Shown here: in pieces, positions 52,489 through 61,733 of the stretch | Numbering within the stretch: position 1 is the first letter of the stretch | Layout of the letters: every line of letters begins with the position of its first letter | Assembly: GCF_015355625.1 (NCBI RefSeq) | Contig: NZ_JACLAF010000018.1 | Span: 1-64,000, forward strand | Direction of reading: 5' to 3' | DNA length: 64,000 nt | DNA from: Tamlana sp. I1 | GTDB taxonomy: Bacteria > Bacteroidota > Bacteroidia > Flavobacteriales > Flavobacteriaceae | Notes under the pieces: generated by a model | Told to the model about the DNA's origin: nothing | Database searches by the model: none | Seen by the model: only the letters and a program-made list of their open reading frames with translations | Translations under genes and position numbers: made by a program

Positions 52489-53604
52489 TTAAAAGGTTAA
52501 AGCCTGTGTTTTAGTTTTTCCTTCATTGTTAATCGTAATGTCGATACTATTCGTATTCATTTTAATATTTTCAACAGCGGTGAAATTTGAATCGATAGGG
52601 AGTAAGAACATAAAATAGGTTTTATGCTTAGTTTCGCCAGCATCAATAAACTCAAAAGAATTTTGTCCGAAAAAGCGCGAATCGTTAGACATCATATATT
52701 CAAAAGGTTGCCACATGCCACAAGTTGCAAATTCAATAGCACGTCCTTTTACTTTCCCCTCTTCATATTGATGCCAAACATTCAACCACGGATAATCTTT
52801 CTTGTCCCAAATATAACCAATAAGCAATCCAGCTTCCACATTGGTTAAGGTTGCCCAACCATGCGTTTCATTTTCAGGAAAAATATGGGTGCTTACAAAA
52901 CTTTTTTGAACTTGGTTAGATAAGGTTAAATCGATTTCGCCATCAGGAACCAAGGCATTTGGCCATTCATAACTGGTTTCTTCAATATCGGTGTAAGTTG
53001 AACGCTTATATTCGGCATTTTGATAAAACCCTTTGCCTGCATTGGTATTCAATATGGTTTTTTGGTTAATAAAACGGCCCCCCATAGTAGCGTGTTGTAA
53101 AATGTTATAAGGGCGTCCAATGGGAAGGTTATTTGTAACCTCTTCTGTAACTTCAACCACTGAAGAATGGTTGTATAGGTTTAAAGTTCGCGTAACATCT
53201 AAACGCTCAATAGGACCCTGCATAACAGTTGTAATGCTTTGGCTAGTATCTGTGTTGTGCAAAGGTTTAGTGATTTTCCAGACTTCGGTGTTTCCTTCAC
53301 CATAAAATTTTAAACCTGCTTTTTTTTCGCCATCAGTAGGCATGCCCCAAGTGCCTAAACATAAAAAATGCCCCTGAAATAAAAAGCTGCCAATATTGGT
53401 GTCGGGTAATCGCTTTTTTGGCAATCGCCAATCTAATGGATTAATAGGGTTATCTGTTAATCTAAATTTTGTAAAAGCAGAGCCTTCTAAAGTCATTTCA
53501 AATTCTGCAGTTTCATTTTTTAGTATTACCGAGGTCATAGGATTTGTATTGCAGTTTAGTAATAAGGAAAAAGTAAGGATTGTAATAAAACTATTTTTTA
53601 TCAT
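52489..53604 (-). CDS. Lipoprotein with galactose-mutarotase-like fold
   Basis: This is a 371-aa lipoprotein (MIKNSFITILTFSLLLNC; ATG at 53604 preferred to one 24 bases upstream). The whole body resembles the beta-sandwich of aldose-1-epimerase/mutarotase-like proteins. Segments such as FEMTLEGSAFTKFRLTDNP, DVTRTLNLYNHSSVVEVTEE, YNILQHATMGGRF (His in the position of the mutarotase catalytic His) and WATLTNVEAGLLIGYIWDKK fit that fold. Conserved Asp/Glu partners could not be assigned with certainty. It may rotate anomers of released sugars in the periplasm or bind carbohydrate. It is divergent from the NCS1 permease operon and shares its upstream region of 156 bases. Confidence 0.6.
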   Translation of the reverse strand: MIKNSFITILTFSLLLNCNTNPMTSVILKNETAEFEMTLEGSAFTKFRLTDNPINPLDWRLPKKRLPDTNIGSFLFQGHFLCLGTWGMPTDGEKKAGLKFYGEGNTEVWKITKPLHNTDTSQSITTVMQGPIERLDVTRTLNLYNHSSVVEVTEEVTNNLPIGRPYNILQHATMGGRFINQKTILNTNAGKGFYQNAEYKRSTYTDIEETSYEWPNALVPDGEIDLTLSNQVQKSFVSTHIFPENETHGWATLTNVEAGLLIGYIWDKKDYPWLNVWHQYEEGKVKGRAIEFATCGMWQPFEYMMSNDSRFFGQNSFEFIDAGETKHKTYFMFLLPIDSNFTAVENIKMNTNSIDITINNEGKTKTQALTF

Positions 53605-53760
53605 AATAGGTTTCGAATTATGAATCAAAAATGTCCTTTTTTTAACGAATTCTACTCTGTATTTCTAAATCATAAGTTTAAAAAGAGTACGTAAGCACAT
53701 CTTTACCAAGACAACCATGCGAATCTACATTGTGGATTTGTAATTAAATATGAAACCAAC

Positions 53761-55179
53761 ATGCAAATTAAAAAATGGCTAAATTTTAGCGAAGCCAAAA
53801 ATGTAAATGAGTACGAGCGGGAGCCTGTACCAAAATCAAAAGTAAAATCATTTAAAGATTTTGTAGGATTAGTAGCTGGAGAACATATAGCAGGAACCGA
53901 ATTTATAATAGGGCCGCTTTTTGTAGTTCATGGGGTAGGCGCAGCCGATTTATTTTTAGGATTACTTTTAGGAAACATTTTAGCAACTTTAAGTTGGGCT
54001 TTAATTTGTGCACCTGTTGCCGTTAAAACTAGAATCACCATTTTTTATCAGTTAGAGAAAATTTGCGGATTTCGTTTAGTATCTATATATAACTTTATAA
54101 ACGGACTCCAATTTTCGGCCGTTGCGGCAGCCATGATTATGGTGTCTGCCTCGGCCGTTGGGATTTTACTTCATGTAAAAGGACCTGGTTTAACCAGTAT
54201 GTATCCCGATAGTTTTTCGTGGGTTCTAATCATTATAGCTGTAGGTTCTGTAATTACCATTGTTGCCACTTTTGGATTTGAAATTGTAGCTAAATTTTCA
54301 ACCCTTTTTGCGCCTTGGATGCCTTTAATTTTTTTAGCAGCAGGAGTTGCTGTATTGCCACAATTAGGTGTTACAGGAATTGATGATTTCTGGCAAGTAG
54401 CGAACGATAAAATTTGGACAGGTGTGCCTTTAGAAGGACAAACAAAATATACGTTTTGGCATGTGATGATTTTCTCATGGCTTTGTAATAATGCCATGCA
54501 TATCGGATTATCGGATATGACTATATATAGGTATGCTAAAAAATCGACCTACGGTTTTGCTTCAGGATTCGGTATGTTTATTGGCCATTTTATGGCTTGG
54601 GTAGCTTCTGGGATTTTATGCGCATTAGCACTAAGTCAGGGTAATGACAATCCAACTCCAGGCGATATCGCTTATTTAGGAGCAGGAATGGCAGGATTAA
54701 TTTGTGTAGTTGCTGCAGGATGGACAACTGCAAATCCAACCATTTATAGAGCAGGGTTAGCCATACAAGCCTTAGTGCCAAGTATGAAACGATGGAAAAT
54801 TACTATAATGATTGGTGTGATGTCTATTATCTTGGCCTGTTTCCCTTTTATTGTGAGTAAGCTAGATCAGTTTTTAGGGTTTTATGCCCTTGTAGCAGCA
54901 CCTGTTGGTGCCGTGGTTATCGTCGATTTATTCGTGTTTCCTAAACTGGGATTGGTATCAAATTTGGCAGAAGCTATTCAGCTTAAATTTAATGCATCAG
55001 TTGCCTTAACTTGGATTATATCTATGGCAGCCGGCTATGGGCTATATCAGTTTTTTGAACTCGATTTCTATTTCTTCGTCGCCTTACCAGGTTGGGTTAT
55101 AGGAGGTGTTACTTATATGATTCTTGGGTATATTCAACAAAAGATACTAGTTAAAAAAATTAAAAGTGTAGAACTATGA
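53761..55179 (+). CDS. NCS1-family permease (purine/cytosine permease-like)
   Basis: This is a 472-aa inner-membrane protein with about 12 hydrophobic helices of the NCS1 nucleobase:cation symporter family. It has FVGLVAGEHIAGTEFIIGPL at the first helices, FSWLCNNAMHIGLSDMTIYR, WTTANPTIYRAGLAIQAL (family hallmark TxNPxxYxxG) and the C-terminal LPGWVIGGVTYMILGY. Classical members carry cytosine, purines, allantoin or hydantoins. Here it heads an operon of glycosidases and a sulfatase and overlaps the next gene by four bases. Its substrate may thus be a sugar-derived or nucleobase-like product of the locus; this is inference. The predicted N-terminal soluble tail is normal for the family. Confidence 0.85.
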   Translation: MQIKKWLNFSEAKNVNEYEREPVPKSKVKSFKDFVGLVAGEHIAGTEFIIGPLFVVHGVGAADLFLGLLLGNILATLSWALICAPVAVKTRITIFYQLEKICGFRLVSIYNFINGLQFSAVAAAMIMVSASAVGILLHVKGPGLTSMYPDSFSWVLIIIAVGSVITIVATFGFEIVAKFSTLFAPWMPLIFLAAGVAVLPQLGVTGIDDFWQVANDKIWTGVPLEGQTKYTFWHVMIFSWLCNNAMHIGLSDMTIYRYAKKSTYGFASGFGMFIGHFMAWVASGILCALALSQGNDNPTPGDIAYLGAGMAGLICVVAAGWTTANPTIYRAGLAIQALVPSMKRWKITIMIGVMSIILACFPFIVSKLDQFLGFYALVAAPVGAVVIVDLFVFPKLGLVSNLAEAIQLKFNASVALTWIISMAAGYGLYQFFELDFYFFVALPGWVIGGVTYMILGYIQQKILVKKIKSVEL

Positions 55180-55361
55180 AACCAATAATGAAATTTTTAT
55201 CCTATATAGCACTTGCCATGACTATTGTTCCAGCTTTTTTGGCCATGGGAGGCATTATTGATGATGCAACTTATAAAACCTGGATGTTAGCAGGTACAAT
55301 TGGTTGGTTTGTTACAGCGCCATTATGGATTTTTGATAAAAAAGAAGATGAAACGATTTAA
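55176..55361 (+). CDS. Small two-helix membrane protein
   Basis: This 61-aa protein overlaps the NCS1 permease stop by four bases (ATGA), a sign of translational coupling. Two hydrophobic segments (FLSYIALAMTIVPAFLAMGG and MLAGTIGWFVTAPLWIF) are separated by a short acidic loop (IIDDATYK), ending in a charged tail KKEDETI. No family is recognised. Because it is tied to the permease gene, it may be an accessory or stabilising subunit. The downstream glycosidase start at 55348 lies within its last codons. Confidence 0.75.
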   Translation: MKPIMKFLSYIALAMTIVPAFLAMGGIIDDATYKTWMLAGTIGWFVTAPLWIFDKKEDETI

Positions 55362-56889
55362 ATCATATTACTTACTAATAATACCGTGTCTGTTGTTAGC
55401 GAGCTGCCTAATAACTTCTTGTGCTAATGATAAAACCTTAGTAACCTCAGGGTTTGAAAGAACCATTTATCCAGATATGATTGGTGTAAATGGGAATTTA
55501 ATAGCATTTAATCAGCCCTGGGATAATGCTAATTTAGTAAATGCCGTTGGTGATTTACAAGTTCCTAATTTTAGATACCCTGCAGGTTCACTTGGAAATT
55601 ATTGGGATTGGGATACGGGTTGGATTGATAAAAGCGTACCAGATAGTTTAATGATAAAATGGGTTGCAGAAAAAGGTCTGAAAGAAAGTACCGATACTTA
55701 TACTTTAGAGAATTTTGCCAAAGGACAAAAAAAACTTGGTTTTACTCCCGTTTTTATGCTGAATATGTTAAGCAAGGATTTAGCACATGCTGTAAGAAAC
55801 TTGTTGCGTGCCAAAAAATTAGGCTTACCTGTAAAATATATTGAGTTGGGAAATGAACTGTATTTTAATTTACCTTTTGAAATGTCTGTTTATCCAACGC
55901 CTGAAGACTACGGGAAAACTTGTCAAATATGGATTGATTCTTTAAAGCAACATTTTCCAAATGCCAAATATGCTGTTTTAGGAACAGATCTAGAACGCCG
56001 AGCGCGTCATACCGACTGGACACGTCGTGCATTAAAATATTGTAATAATGCCGATGCGGTTATTTTTCATAAATATAGTCCTGCCGGAATAGATGGAAGT
56101 AAAGAAATAAAAAAAATAACAGCAGGAACCGAAGGGACTTCAGATGCTTTAACAGCAACAAGGAAAGCACCTTCAAAAGAACTTAAAGTTAGACAGGAAT
56201 GGGAGATAGGCTTATTGCAAAATGATTCTGCCTACGCAAACATGTTGCAAACTGCTCATGAAGCTGCCTATAGTTATACCAAAGTAAACGTTCCAGTAGG
56301 TATGGAAATTTGGGCAACCGAGTTTAACATGCGAGACGATAGAAGTGCTATTCGTGGTACTTGGGCAAACACACTATATATTTCAAAATATTATGAGGAG
56401 TTCTTAAATTCACCCGTCAGTCTAACGAATATTCATAACATATCTGGGGATTTGTTTGGGCAAATTTTCTCAGATGACACTCAGCTTGATTTTATTAAAT
56501 GGAAACACGTTAAGTCAAAACCTTGGCAGCTAACAGCCGCAGGGATATCTACGCATCTTTTTGCTAATGCCTCCAAAGGGATGACTCTAGCAAAAAAGTT
56601 AGCTTTTTCGAAAAGCTTTGATATCACCAATGATAGAGGTGATCAAGTAGAAACCTTAGGTGGTTGGCTTTTTGAAAATGAGTCTTCAAAAAAGATGTTG
56701 CTTATTAATTATAGCAGGAAGGATATTGCTCTTGATTTGTCTTCGTATCCATTTTTAGAAAAGGCAACCCAATACTTTTCACCAATCGACACCTACATAA
56801 CCAATGGTTTTTCCGATGTTAAAAAGGAAGAAGGATCAATAAAAAGGGAGGTCACGTTAAAACCATTTTCAATTACTATTATTCAATAA
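55348..56889 (+). CDS. Clan GH-A glycoside hydrolase lipoprotein (arabinofuranosidase-like)
   Basis: This is a 513-aa lipoprotein. The ATG at 55348 gives MKRFKSYYLLIIPCLLLASC and overlaps the 61-aa gene by 14 bases. The catalytic TIM barrel resembles GH51/GH39/GH30-type enzymes: FRYPAGSLGNYWDWDTGW, VFMLNMLSKDL, the acid/base YIELGNELYF (about residue 168) and the nucleophile MEIWATEFNMRDD (about residue 320). A small C-terminal beta-sandwich (about 430-513) follows. The exact GH family cannot be fixed by eye. The pseudogene at 41534 is a paralog with a T9SS tail; this copy is a lipoprotein without one. It is followed after three bases by a sulfatase, so it likely acts on a sulfated substrate. 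Confidence 0.75.
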   Translation: MKRFKSYYLLIIPCLLLASCLITSCANDKTLVTSGFERTIYPDMIGVNGNLIAFNQPWDNANLVNAVGDLQVPNFRYPAGSLGNYWDWDTGWIDKSVPDSLMIKWVAEKGLKESTDTYTLENFAKGQKKLGFTPVFMLNMLSKDLAHAVRNLLRAKKLGLPVKYIELGNELYFNLPFEMSVYPTPEDYGKTCQIWIDSLKQHFPNAKYAVLGTDLERRARHTDWTRRALKYCNNADAVIFHKYSPAGIDGSKEIKKITAGTEGTSDALTATRKAPSKELKVRQEWEIGLLQNDSAYANMLQTAHEAAYSYTKVNVPVGMEIWATEFNMRDDRSAIRGTWANTLYISKYYEEFLNSPVSLTNIHNISGDLFGQIFSDDTQLDFIKWKHVKSKPWQLTAAGISTHLFANASKGMTLAKKLAFSKSFDITNDRGDQVETLGGWLFENESSKKMLLINYSRKDIALDLSSYPFLEKATQYFSPIDTYITNGFSDVKKEEGSIKREVTLKPFSITIIQ

Positions 56890-56892
56890 ATT

Positions 56893-58611
56893 ATGCTTAA
56901 AAAAATTCATTTAATAACGCTTTTTATTTTAGCATTAGCTTCATCCTGTAAAGAAGAAAAAATAGCGAATCACAGAGATGAAAAGTTACCAAAACCAAAC
57001 ATCATTTGGTTTGTTGCAGAAGATATTAGTCCGCGCTTCGCTTGTTTTGGAGATACATTAGCGTTAACCCCTACCATAGATGCCATTGCAAAAAAAGGAA
57101 TGGTGTATCAAAATGCTTTTACGGTCTCTGGGGTTTGTGCGCCTAGCCGATCATCAATGATTACTGGCTGTTATCCTTCTTCCATAGGAACGCAGCATAT
57201 GCGACAAGCAAAAGGGGTGCTTCCAATGCCTGGAGTGCCAAGTTATAACGCAGTTCCGCCGCCAGATATTAAAGCCTTTCCAGAGCTTTTACGTACAAGT
57301 GGCTATTGGACGGCGAGCTATAGAAAATTAGATTATCAATTTGGTAGTCCTTTTACTATTTGGGATACCATTTCAGAAACACCAACATGGCGTATGCGAG
57401 CGAAAGCAGATGAAAAAAGGCCGTTTTTTATTTATAATACTTATGAAATTACCCATGAGATTAATATCTGGCCAGACAGCACTAAAACTAAATTTTTTGA
57501 AGATAAAAATATCAACTTATCTAAGTTGGCAAAAGATGTGGTGGTAAGACCTAGTTTGGATAGTTTAGGACGAAAAATTAAATTATCAGATATTACATTA
57601 CCACCCTATTTTCCTGATACCGAATTGGCTCGCGACCATATACAGCGTTTATATTACAATGCCATGAGAATGGATCAGCAGATAGCAAAAGTGATTGCCG
57701 ATTTAAAGGAGGATGGTCTGGAAGATGATACCATTTTGTTTTTTATGAGTGATCACGGCGATTGTTTACCACGAGGAAAGCGTTGGCTTTATGACTCCGG
57801 ACTTAAAAGTCCGTTAATTATTTACATCCCGCCTAAGTATTTGCCAAAAGGGTTTAAACAACCTGGAAACGATTCCAATTTATACAGTTTTGTAGATTTA
57901 CCTGCCACGGTTTTAGAAATGGCTGGAGTTGAAATTCCTGAGTGGATTCAAGGGAAAAGCATCATCTCAGAATTGAAAGAAAAACCTAGAAAATATGTTT
58001 ATGGCTCAAGGGATCGCATGGACAATCGCTATGATGTGCGTCGTGCCATCCGAAGTAAAAACTATAAGTACATTAAAAATTTCGAGCCAGAAAAACCCTA
58101 TCAACAACACATTGAATTTTTAGAACGCATGCCTTTAATGCATCAAATTTTAGAGATGAAAGAGAAAGGGCAGTTAAATCCTGTGCAATCGGCTTGGTTG
58201 GCAGATTCGAAGCCAGAAGATGAACTGTATGATATCGTAAAAGATCCTTATGAAATAAATAATCTAGCACAAGACCCGAAATTTGCAACGGTAAAAAATA
58301 CCATGGAAAAAGATTTAATGTCTTGGATGGAATCTATTGATGATCTTTACCTTATTGATGAAAAAGATCAAGCAGAAAAAGCTTGGCCAAACGGCGAACA
58401 ACCTACCACAAGCGATGTTACGTTTACAATTAAAAATAACATATTAACCCTGCAATCTAATACACCTGGCGCTTCGATAGCATACCGAAAGCCAAATGCA
58501 GAACGTTGGGAAATTTACTCGCACCCTTTATCAAATATTGAAGGTCACATCGAAGCAAAAGCAGTACGATATGGCTACAAACCTTCTAAAACGACTACTT
58601 ATACCAACTAA
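56893..58611 (+). CDS. S1-family sulfatase lipoprotein with C-terminal beta domain
   Basis: This is a 572-aa type I sulfatase with a lipoprotein signal (TLFILALASSC). It shows IIWFVAEDISPRFACFG (metal site), the formylglycine motif VCAPSRSSMITG at about residues 82-93, a long inserted segment to TYEITHEINIW, and FMSDHGDCLPRGKRWLYDSG with the distal metal ligands. The mid part (SLDSLGRKIKLSDITLPPYF, RLYYNAMRMDQQIAKVI) is as in heparan N-sulfatase-like S1_8-type enzymes; that subfamily call is tentative. The last 85 residues (TFTIKNNILTLQSNTPGASI to TTTYT) form a small beta domain like those at the ends of beta-hexosaminidases. It has three-base gaps on both sides in the operon. Confidence 0.9.
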   Translation: MLKKIHLITLFILALASSCKEEKIANHRDEKLPKPNIIWFVAEDISPRFACFGDTLALTPTIDAIAKKGMVYQNAFTVSGVCAPSRSSMITGCYPSSIGTQHMRQAKGVLPMPGVPSYNAVPPPDIKAFPELLRTSGYWTASYRKLDYQFGSPFTIWDTISETPTWRMRAKADEKRPFFIYNTYEITHEINIWPDSTKTKFFEDKNINLSKLAKDVVVRPSLDSLGRKIKLSDITLPPYFPDTELARDHIQRLYYNAMRMDQQIAKVIADLKEDGLEDDTILFFMSDHGDCLPRGKRWLYDSGLKSPLIIYIPPKYLPKGFKQPGNDSNLYSFVDLPATVLEMAGVEIPEWIQGKSIISELKEKPRKYVYGSRDRMDNRYDVRRAIRSKNYKYIKNFEPEKPYQQHIEFLERMPLMHQILEMKEKGQLNPVQSAWLADSKPEDELYDIVKDPYEINNLAQDPKFATVKNTMEKDLMSWMESIDDLYLIDEKDQAEKAWPNGEQPTTSDVTFTIKNNILTLQSNTPGASIAYRKPNAERWEIYSHPLSNIEGHIEAKAVRYGYKPSKTTTYTN

Positions 58612-58614
58612 ATT

Positions 58615-60015
58615 ATGGGCACTTCTAAAAATTACACATCGTCACTTATTATTTTAACCACATTATTTTTTATGTGGGGATTTCTAACCTGTATGAACGA
58701 TATTTTAATTCCGTATCTAAAAGAGATTTTCGATTTAAAATATTGGCAGGCCATGCTTATCCAATTTTGTTTTTTCGGCGCTTATTTTATTGGTTCACTA
58801 GTGTATTATATACTATCGCTTCGAATTGGTGATCCCATTAATAAAATAGGGTACAAAAACGGTATTATCATTGGTTTGGTAGTAGCAGGTGTAGGGTGTT
58901 TTTTATTTTATCCTGCAGCACAGTTTAAATTATACGGCTTTTTTCTTGCAGCTTTATTTATTTTAGGTCTCGGGTTTACCATGTTGCAAATTGCAGCTAA
59001 TCCGTATGTATCTATATTAGGAAGTCCAGAAACGGCATCGTCGCGTTTAAATTTATCACAGGCTTTTAATTCTTTAGGAACAACCATTGCACCAATTTTT
59101 GGAGGATATTTAATTTATGAGTATTTCTTTTCTCATGGCGAAACCGGTGGCGAAGCGGTTAAAATACCTTATCTCGTATTTGGTATCATCTTTATTTTGG
59201 TGGCTATAGTTTTTAAATTTATAAAGCTGCCGGAATTTGTAAATGAAGATGAGGTCGTTAAAGGAAAAGGAGCGTTAAAATTTAAAAATTTATCCTACGG
59301 AACGGTTGCTATTTTTATGTATGTAGGTGGGGAAGTTGCCATAGGGAGTTTCTTGATAAATTTTATTGGTTTGGATGAGATTATGGGCTTGAAAGAATCG
59401 GTTGCCAAAAATTTTCTAGCCTATTATTGGGGTGGAACCATGATTGGTAGATTCTCTGGAGCACTTTCTTTAAGTGCTATGGAAAAAACAAAAAAATACG
59501 CCATGATGCTCTTGCTTTCAGTATTGTCTTTCGGGCTAATTTTCTTTATTTCGGGTATGGAATTTAACACGGTACTACCTTATTTAGGTATTATAGCGCT
59601 TAATTTTGTTGCCTTTATTGTTGGTAAAGGTTTATCAGGAAGAACCTTAGGGTTGTTTGGTACCATAAGCATTGTGTTAATTGCCTTAGCCATATTTTCT
59701 AGTGGTAGTTTTGCTATGTGGTGTTTAATTGGTGTTGGGGTTTTCAACTCCATTATGTGGTCTAATATTTTTACAATCGCCATCGACGGTTTAGGAAAAT
59801 TTACAAGTCAAGGCTCTTCTTTATTGGTTATGGCCATTCTAGGGGCTGCTTTAGTGCCGCTTATTCAAGGTATATTAGCAGATAATATTGGGTTACAAGC
59901 TTCTTTTATTGTGCCATTATGTTGTTATATTTACATCATGTTTTATGGCTTTTATAGCCCGAAATGGAAATCAAATAATTCAGAGCAATTAAAGCCTAAA
60001 GCAGGGTTTCATTAA
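58615..60015 (+). CDS. FucP/GluP-type sugar:H+ symporter (MFS)
   Basis: This 466-aa protein has twelve transmembrane helices, of the fucose/glucose-galactose branch of the major facilitator superfamily. Family landmarks are FFMWGFLTCMNDILIPYLK in helix 1, MLIQFCFFGAYFIGSLVYY, QIAANPYVSILGSPETASSR followed by LNLSQAFNSLGTTIAP, and in the C-half SFLINFIGLDEIMG and LAYYWGGTMIGRFSGALS. It takes up free monosaccharide from the periplasm with a proton. Given the GH38/GH92/mannokinase-like genes in the window, mannose is one candidate cargo; fucose, galactose and arabinose are others. It lies inside the operon after the sulfatase (three-base gap) and before the GH51-like gene (11-base gap). Confidence 0.9.
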   Translation: MGTSKNYTSSLIILTTLFFMWGFLTCMNDILIPYLKEIFDLKYWQAMLIQFCFFGAYFIGSLVYYILSLRIGDPINKIGYKNGIIIGLVVAGVGCFLFYPAAQFKLYGFFLAALFILGLGFTMLQIAANPYVSILGSPETASSRLNLSQAFNSLGTTIAPIFGGYLIYEYFFSHGETGGEAVKIPYLVFGIIFILVAIVFKFIKLPEFVNEDEVVKGKGALKFKNLSYGTVAIFMYVGGEVAIGSFLINFIGLDEIMGLKESVAKNFLAYYWGGTMIGRFSGALSLSAMEKTKKYAMMLLLSVLSFGLIFFISGMEFNTVLPYLGIIALNFVAFIVGKGLSGRTLGLFGTISIVLIALAIFSSGSFAMWCLIGVGVFNSIMWSNIFTIAIDGLGKFTSQGSSLLVMAILGAALVPLIQGILADNIGLQASFIVPLCCYIYIMFYGFYSPKWKSNNSEQLKPKAGFH

Positions 60016-60026
60016 ATAAAATAAAT

Positions 60027-61727
60027 ATGCATTATATTGTATTTCTAAAAAAGCTGGTAGTTTGTATGTGCATCTGCCAGCTTTTTTATGCTTGTAAAGA
60101 AGAAAAAAGTCAGACTGAAGCGAGGTCTTTAGATGCCGTTGCAAAATTGTATTTAAAATCTAAAAAGATGCCTCTGCATAAAAATGTATTTGGTCATTTT
60201 ATGGAAAAATGCAATTGGGATGGCGAATCCGGTGCCGATATTTCATGGGACACCGAAAGACAAGCCATTCGGAAAGATGTTGAAAAACTCATGGATTCCT
60301 TAGATATACCCATTATAAGGTTTCCAGGCGGAACAGATATTGATTATTACAACTGGACCGATTTAATTGATAATCCTTATGATAGAACAGGTCCTAGACC
60401 GCCTTACAAGGGCCGTGCTGAAAATGTGGTCTCACAAAATGGATTGGGCTTCGATGAGTTTTTACAGTATGCCGAGAAAAAACATATTGATCCGCTTTTG
60501 GTGGTTAATTTAGGCGATGCTTATTTTAAAAAGAAAACCTTACAAGCAGCTGCCGAACATGCTGCGGCATTAGTCGCTTACTGCAATGCGCCTTTAGATG
60601 CTGATTTACCTGAAAAGTATTTAAAATGGGCGAAATTAAGAGCTAAAAATGGAAGAAAAGAGCCGTATCATGTGCCATATTTTCAAATAGGCAATGAGGT
60701 TTATATGTTCGAAAAAGCCATCGATAGAAATGTACAACCCATTAAAAAGGAAGTTTTAGATCATTATTACACGATTGTGGAACGTTATATTGATGAAATG
60801 CGTGCTGTAGATCCTACTATTAAAATTATTATTGAAGGAAATTCTATCGGATTCATTGCCGCTGGAAAAGAAAAGCTAGACAATAAATTTGATATGATGG
60901 CTTATCATCATTACGAACCCTGGGGTATGAATTATGCGATAGATAAAGCAGGTGATACTCTTCAAAAAATTTCACCAGAAGCTTTATATTATGCTCAGGT
61001 TTCTGTACCAGCGTTTGATAGTATTTCGGGGCAATCAGACTTTCATCATTCTGTGTTTCAAGAATTATTAAAAAACAACGTGCCAATCGCAGTAACCGAA
61101 TGGAATTGGAACGGATGGGTTTCAGGAGGTTTTGCTAAAAATGGTCTTAAAGATTCTAAATTAGCACAAGGTATAGGAGCTGCTTCTATGCTGCATGCCA
61201 TGATGCGTCACGCCGATGTTGTTCAAATGGGAAATCAATCGATGTTGGTAGGAAACAGTTGGGGTATCAGTTCCATTCGTGTGGATAAAACTAGTAATAA
61301 AGCTAGCATTTTTCCAACGGGTTCAATCACCGGTTTGTATGCTAAATATCATGGAGAGACTATGGTAGAAAGCGTTTTAGAAAATAATGAAGTTTACCAG
61401 CAGCCTTTTGATGCTATTGGTATTTTAAAAGCAAAACCAAGGGTGTCTTATTTAGATGTGGTGGTTAGTGAAAACAGCTCGCAATTTTTTATACATGTTA
61501 TTAATAGAGATTTTTCTGAAAAAAGAGAAATTGTTATAGCTCCTGAAGATTTTTCTATTTCTAAGGCTTTTAAAGAAGTGAAATTTACAGGAGAGGTTTA
61601 TGCGGAAGGAAAGCATGAAACTGCTAAGCATGAAGTGACTGTTAAAGACATGCAGTTTTCTACAGATTCTAATGTTTTAGAGGTGGCACCACATTCTGTA
61701 AATGTGTTTATTTTGAATAAATTATAA
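60027..61727 (+). CDS. GH51-like alpha-L-arabinofuranosidase-type lipoprotein
   Basis: This is a 566-aa lipoprotein (VCMCICQLFYAC). It has the layout of GH51-like arabinofuranosidases: an N-terminal strand with NVFGHFMEKC, barrel strand IIRFPGGTDIDYYNWTDLI, the acid/base PYFQIGNEVYMF (about residues 220-231), and nucleophile IAVTEWNWNGW (about 354-364). The C-terminal beta domain is SYLDVVVSENSSQFFIHVIN. Classical GH51 enzymes are often cytoplasmic; this one is exported and anchored. The substrate could be another furanoside or pyranoside, since the family resemblance is by motif only. It begins 11 bases after the MFS transporter and six bases before the next glycosidase. Confidence 0.78.
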   Translation: MHYIVFLKKLVVCMCICQLFYACKEEKSQTEARSLDAVAKLYLKSKKMPLHKNVFGHFMEKCNWDGESGADISWDTERQAIRKDVEKLMDSLDIPIIRFPGGTDIDYYNWTDLIDNPYDRTGPRPPYKGRAENVVSQNGLGFDEFLQYAEKKHIDPLLVVNLGDAYFKKKTLQAAAEHAAALVAYCNAPLDADLPEKYLKWAKLRAKNGRKEPYHVPYFQIGNEVYMFEKAIDRNVQPIKKEVLDHYYTIVERYIDEMRAVDPTIKIIIEGNSIGFIAAGKEKLDNKFDMMAYHHYEPWGMNYAIDKAGDTLQKISPEALYYAQVSVPAFDSISGQSDFHHSVFQELLKNNVPIAVTEWNWNGWVSGGFAKNGLKDSKLAQGIGAASMLHAMMRHADVVQMGNQSMLVGNSWGISSIRVDKTSNKASIFPTGSITGLYAKYHGETMVESVLENNEVYQQPFDAIGILKAKPRVSYLDVVVSENSSQFFIHVINRDFSEKREIVIAPEDFSISKAFKEVKFTGEVYAEGKHETAKHEVTVKDMQFSTDSNVLEVAPHSVNVFILNKL

Positions 61728-61733
61728 TAGGTT

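Noticed and set aside
12925-55179. Ribokinase, nucleoside-hydrolase-like protein and NCS1 permease as one nucleoside salvage system
   Set aside because: They are about 38 kb apart in different operons, and the hydrolase is exported with an altered Asp cluster, so a joint pathway is not supported.
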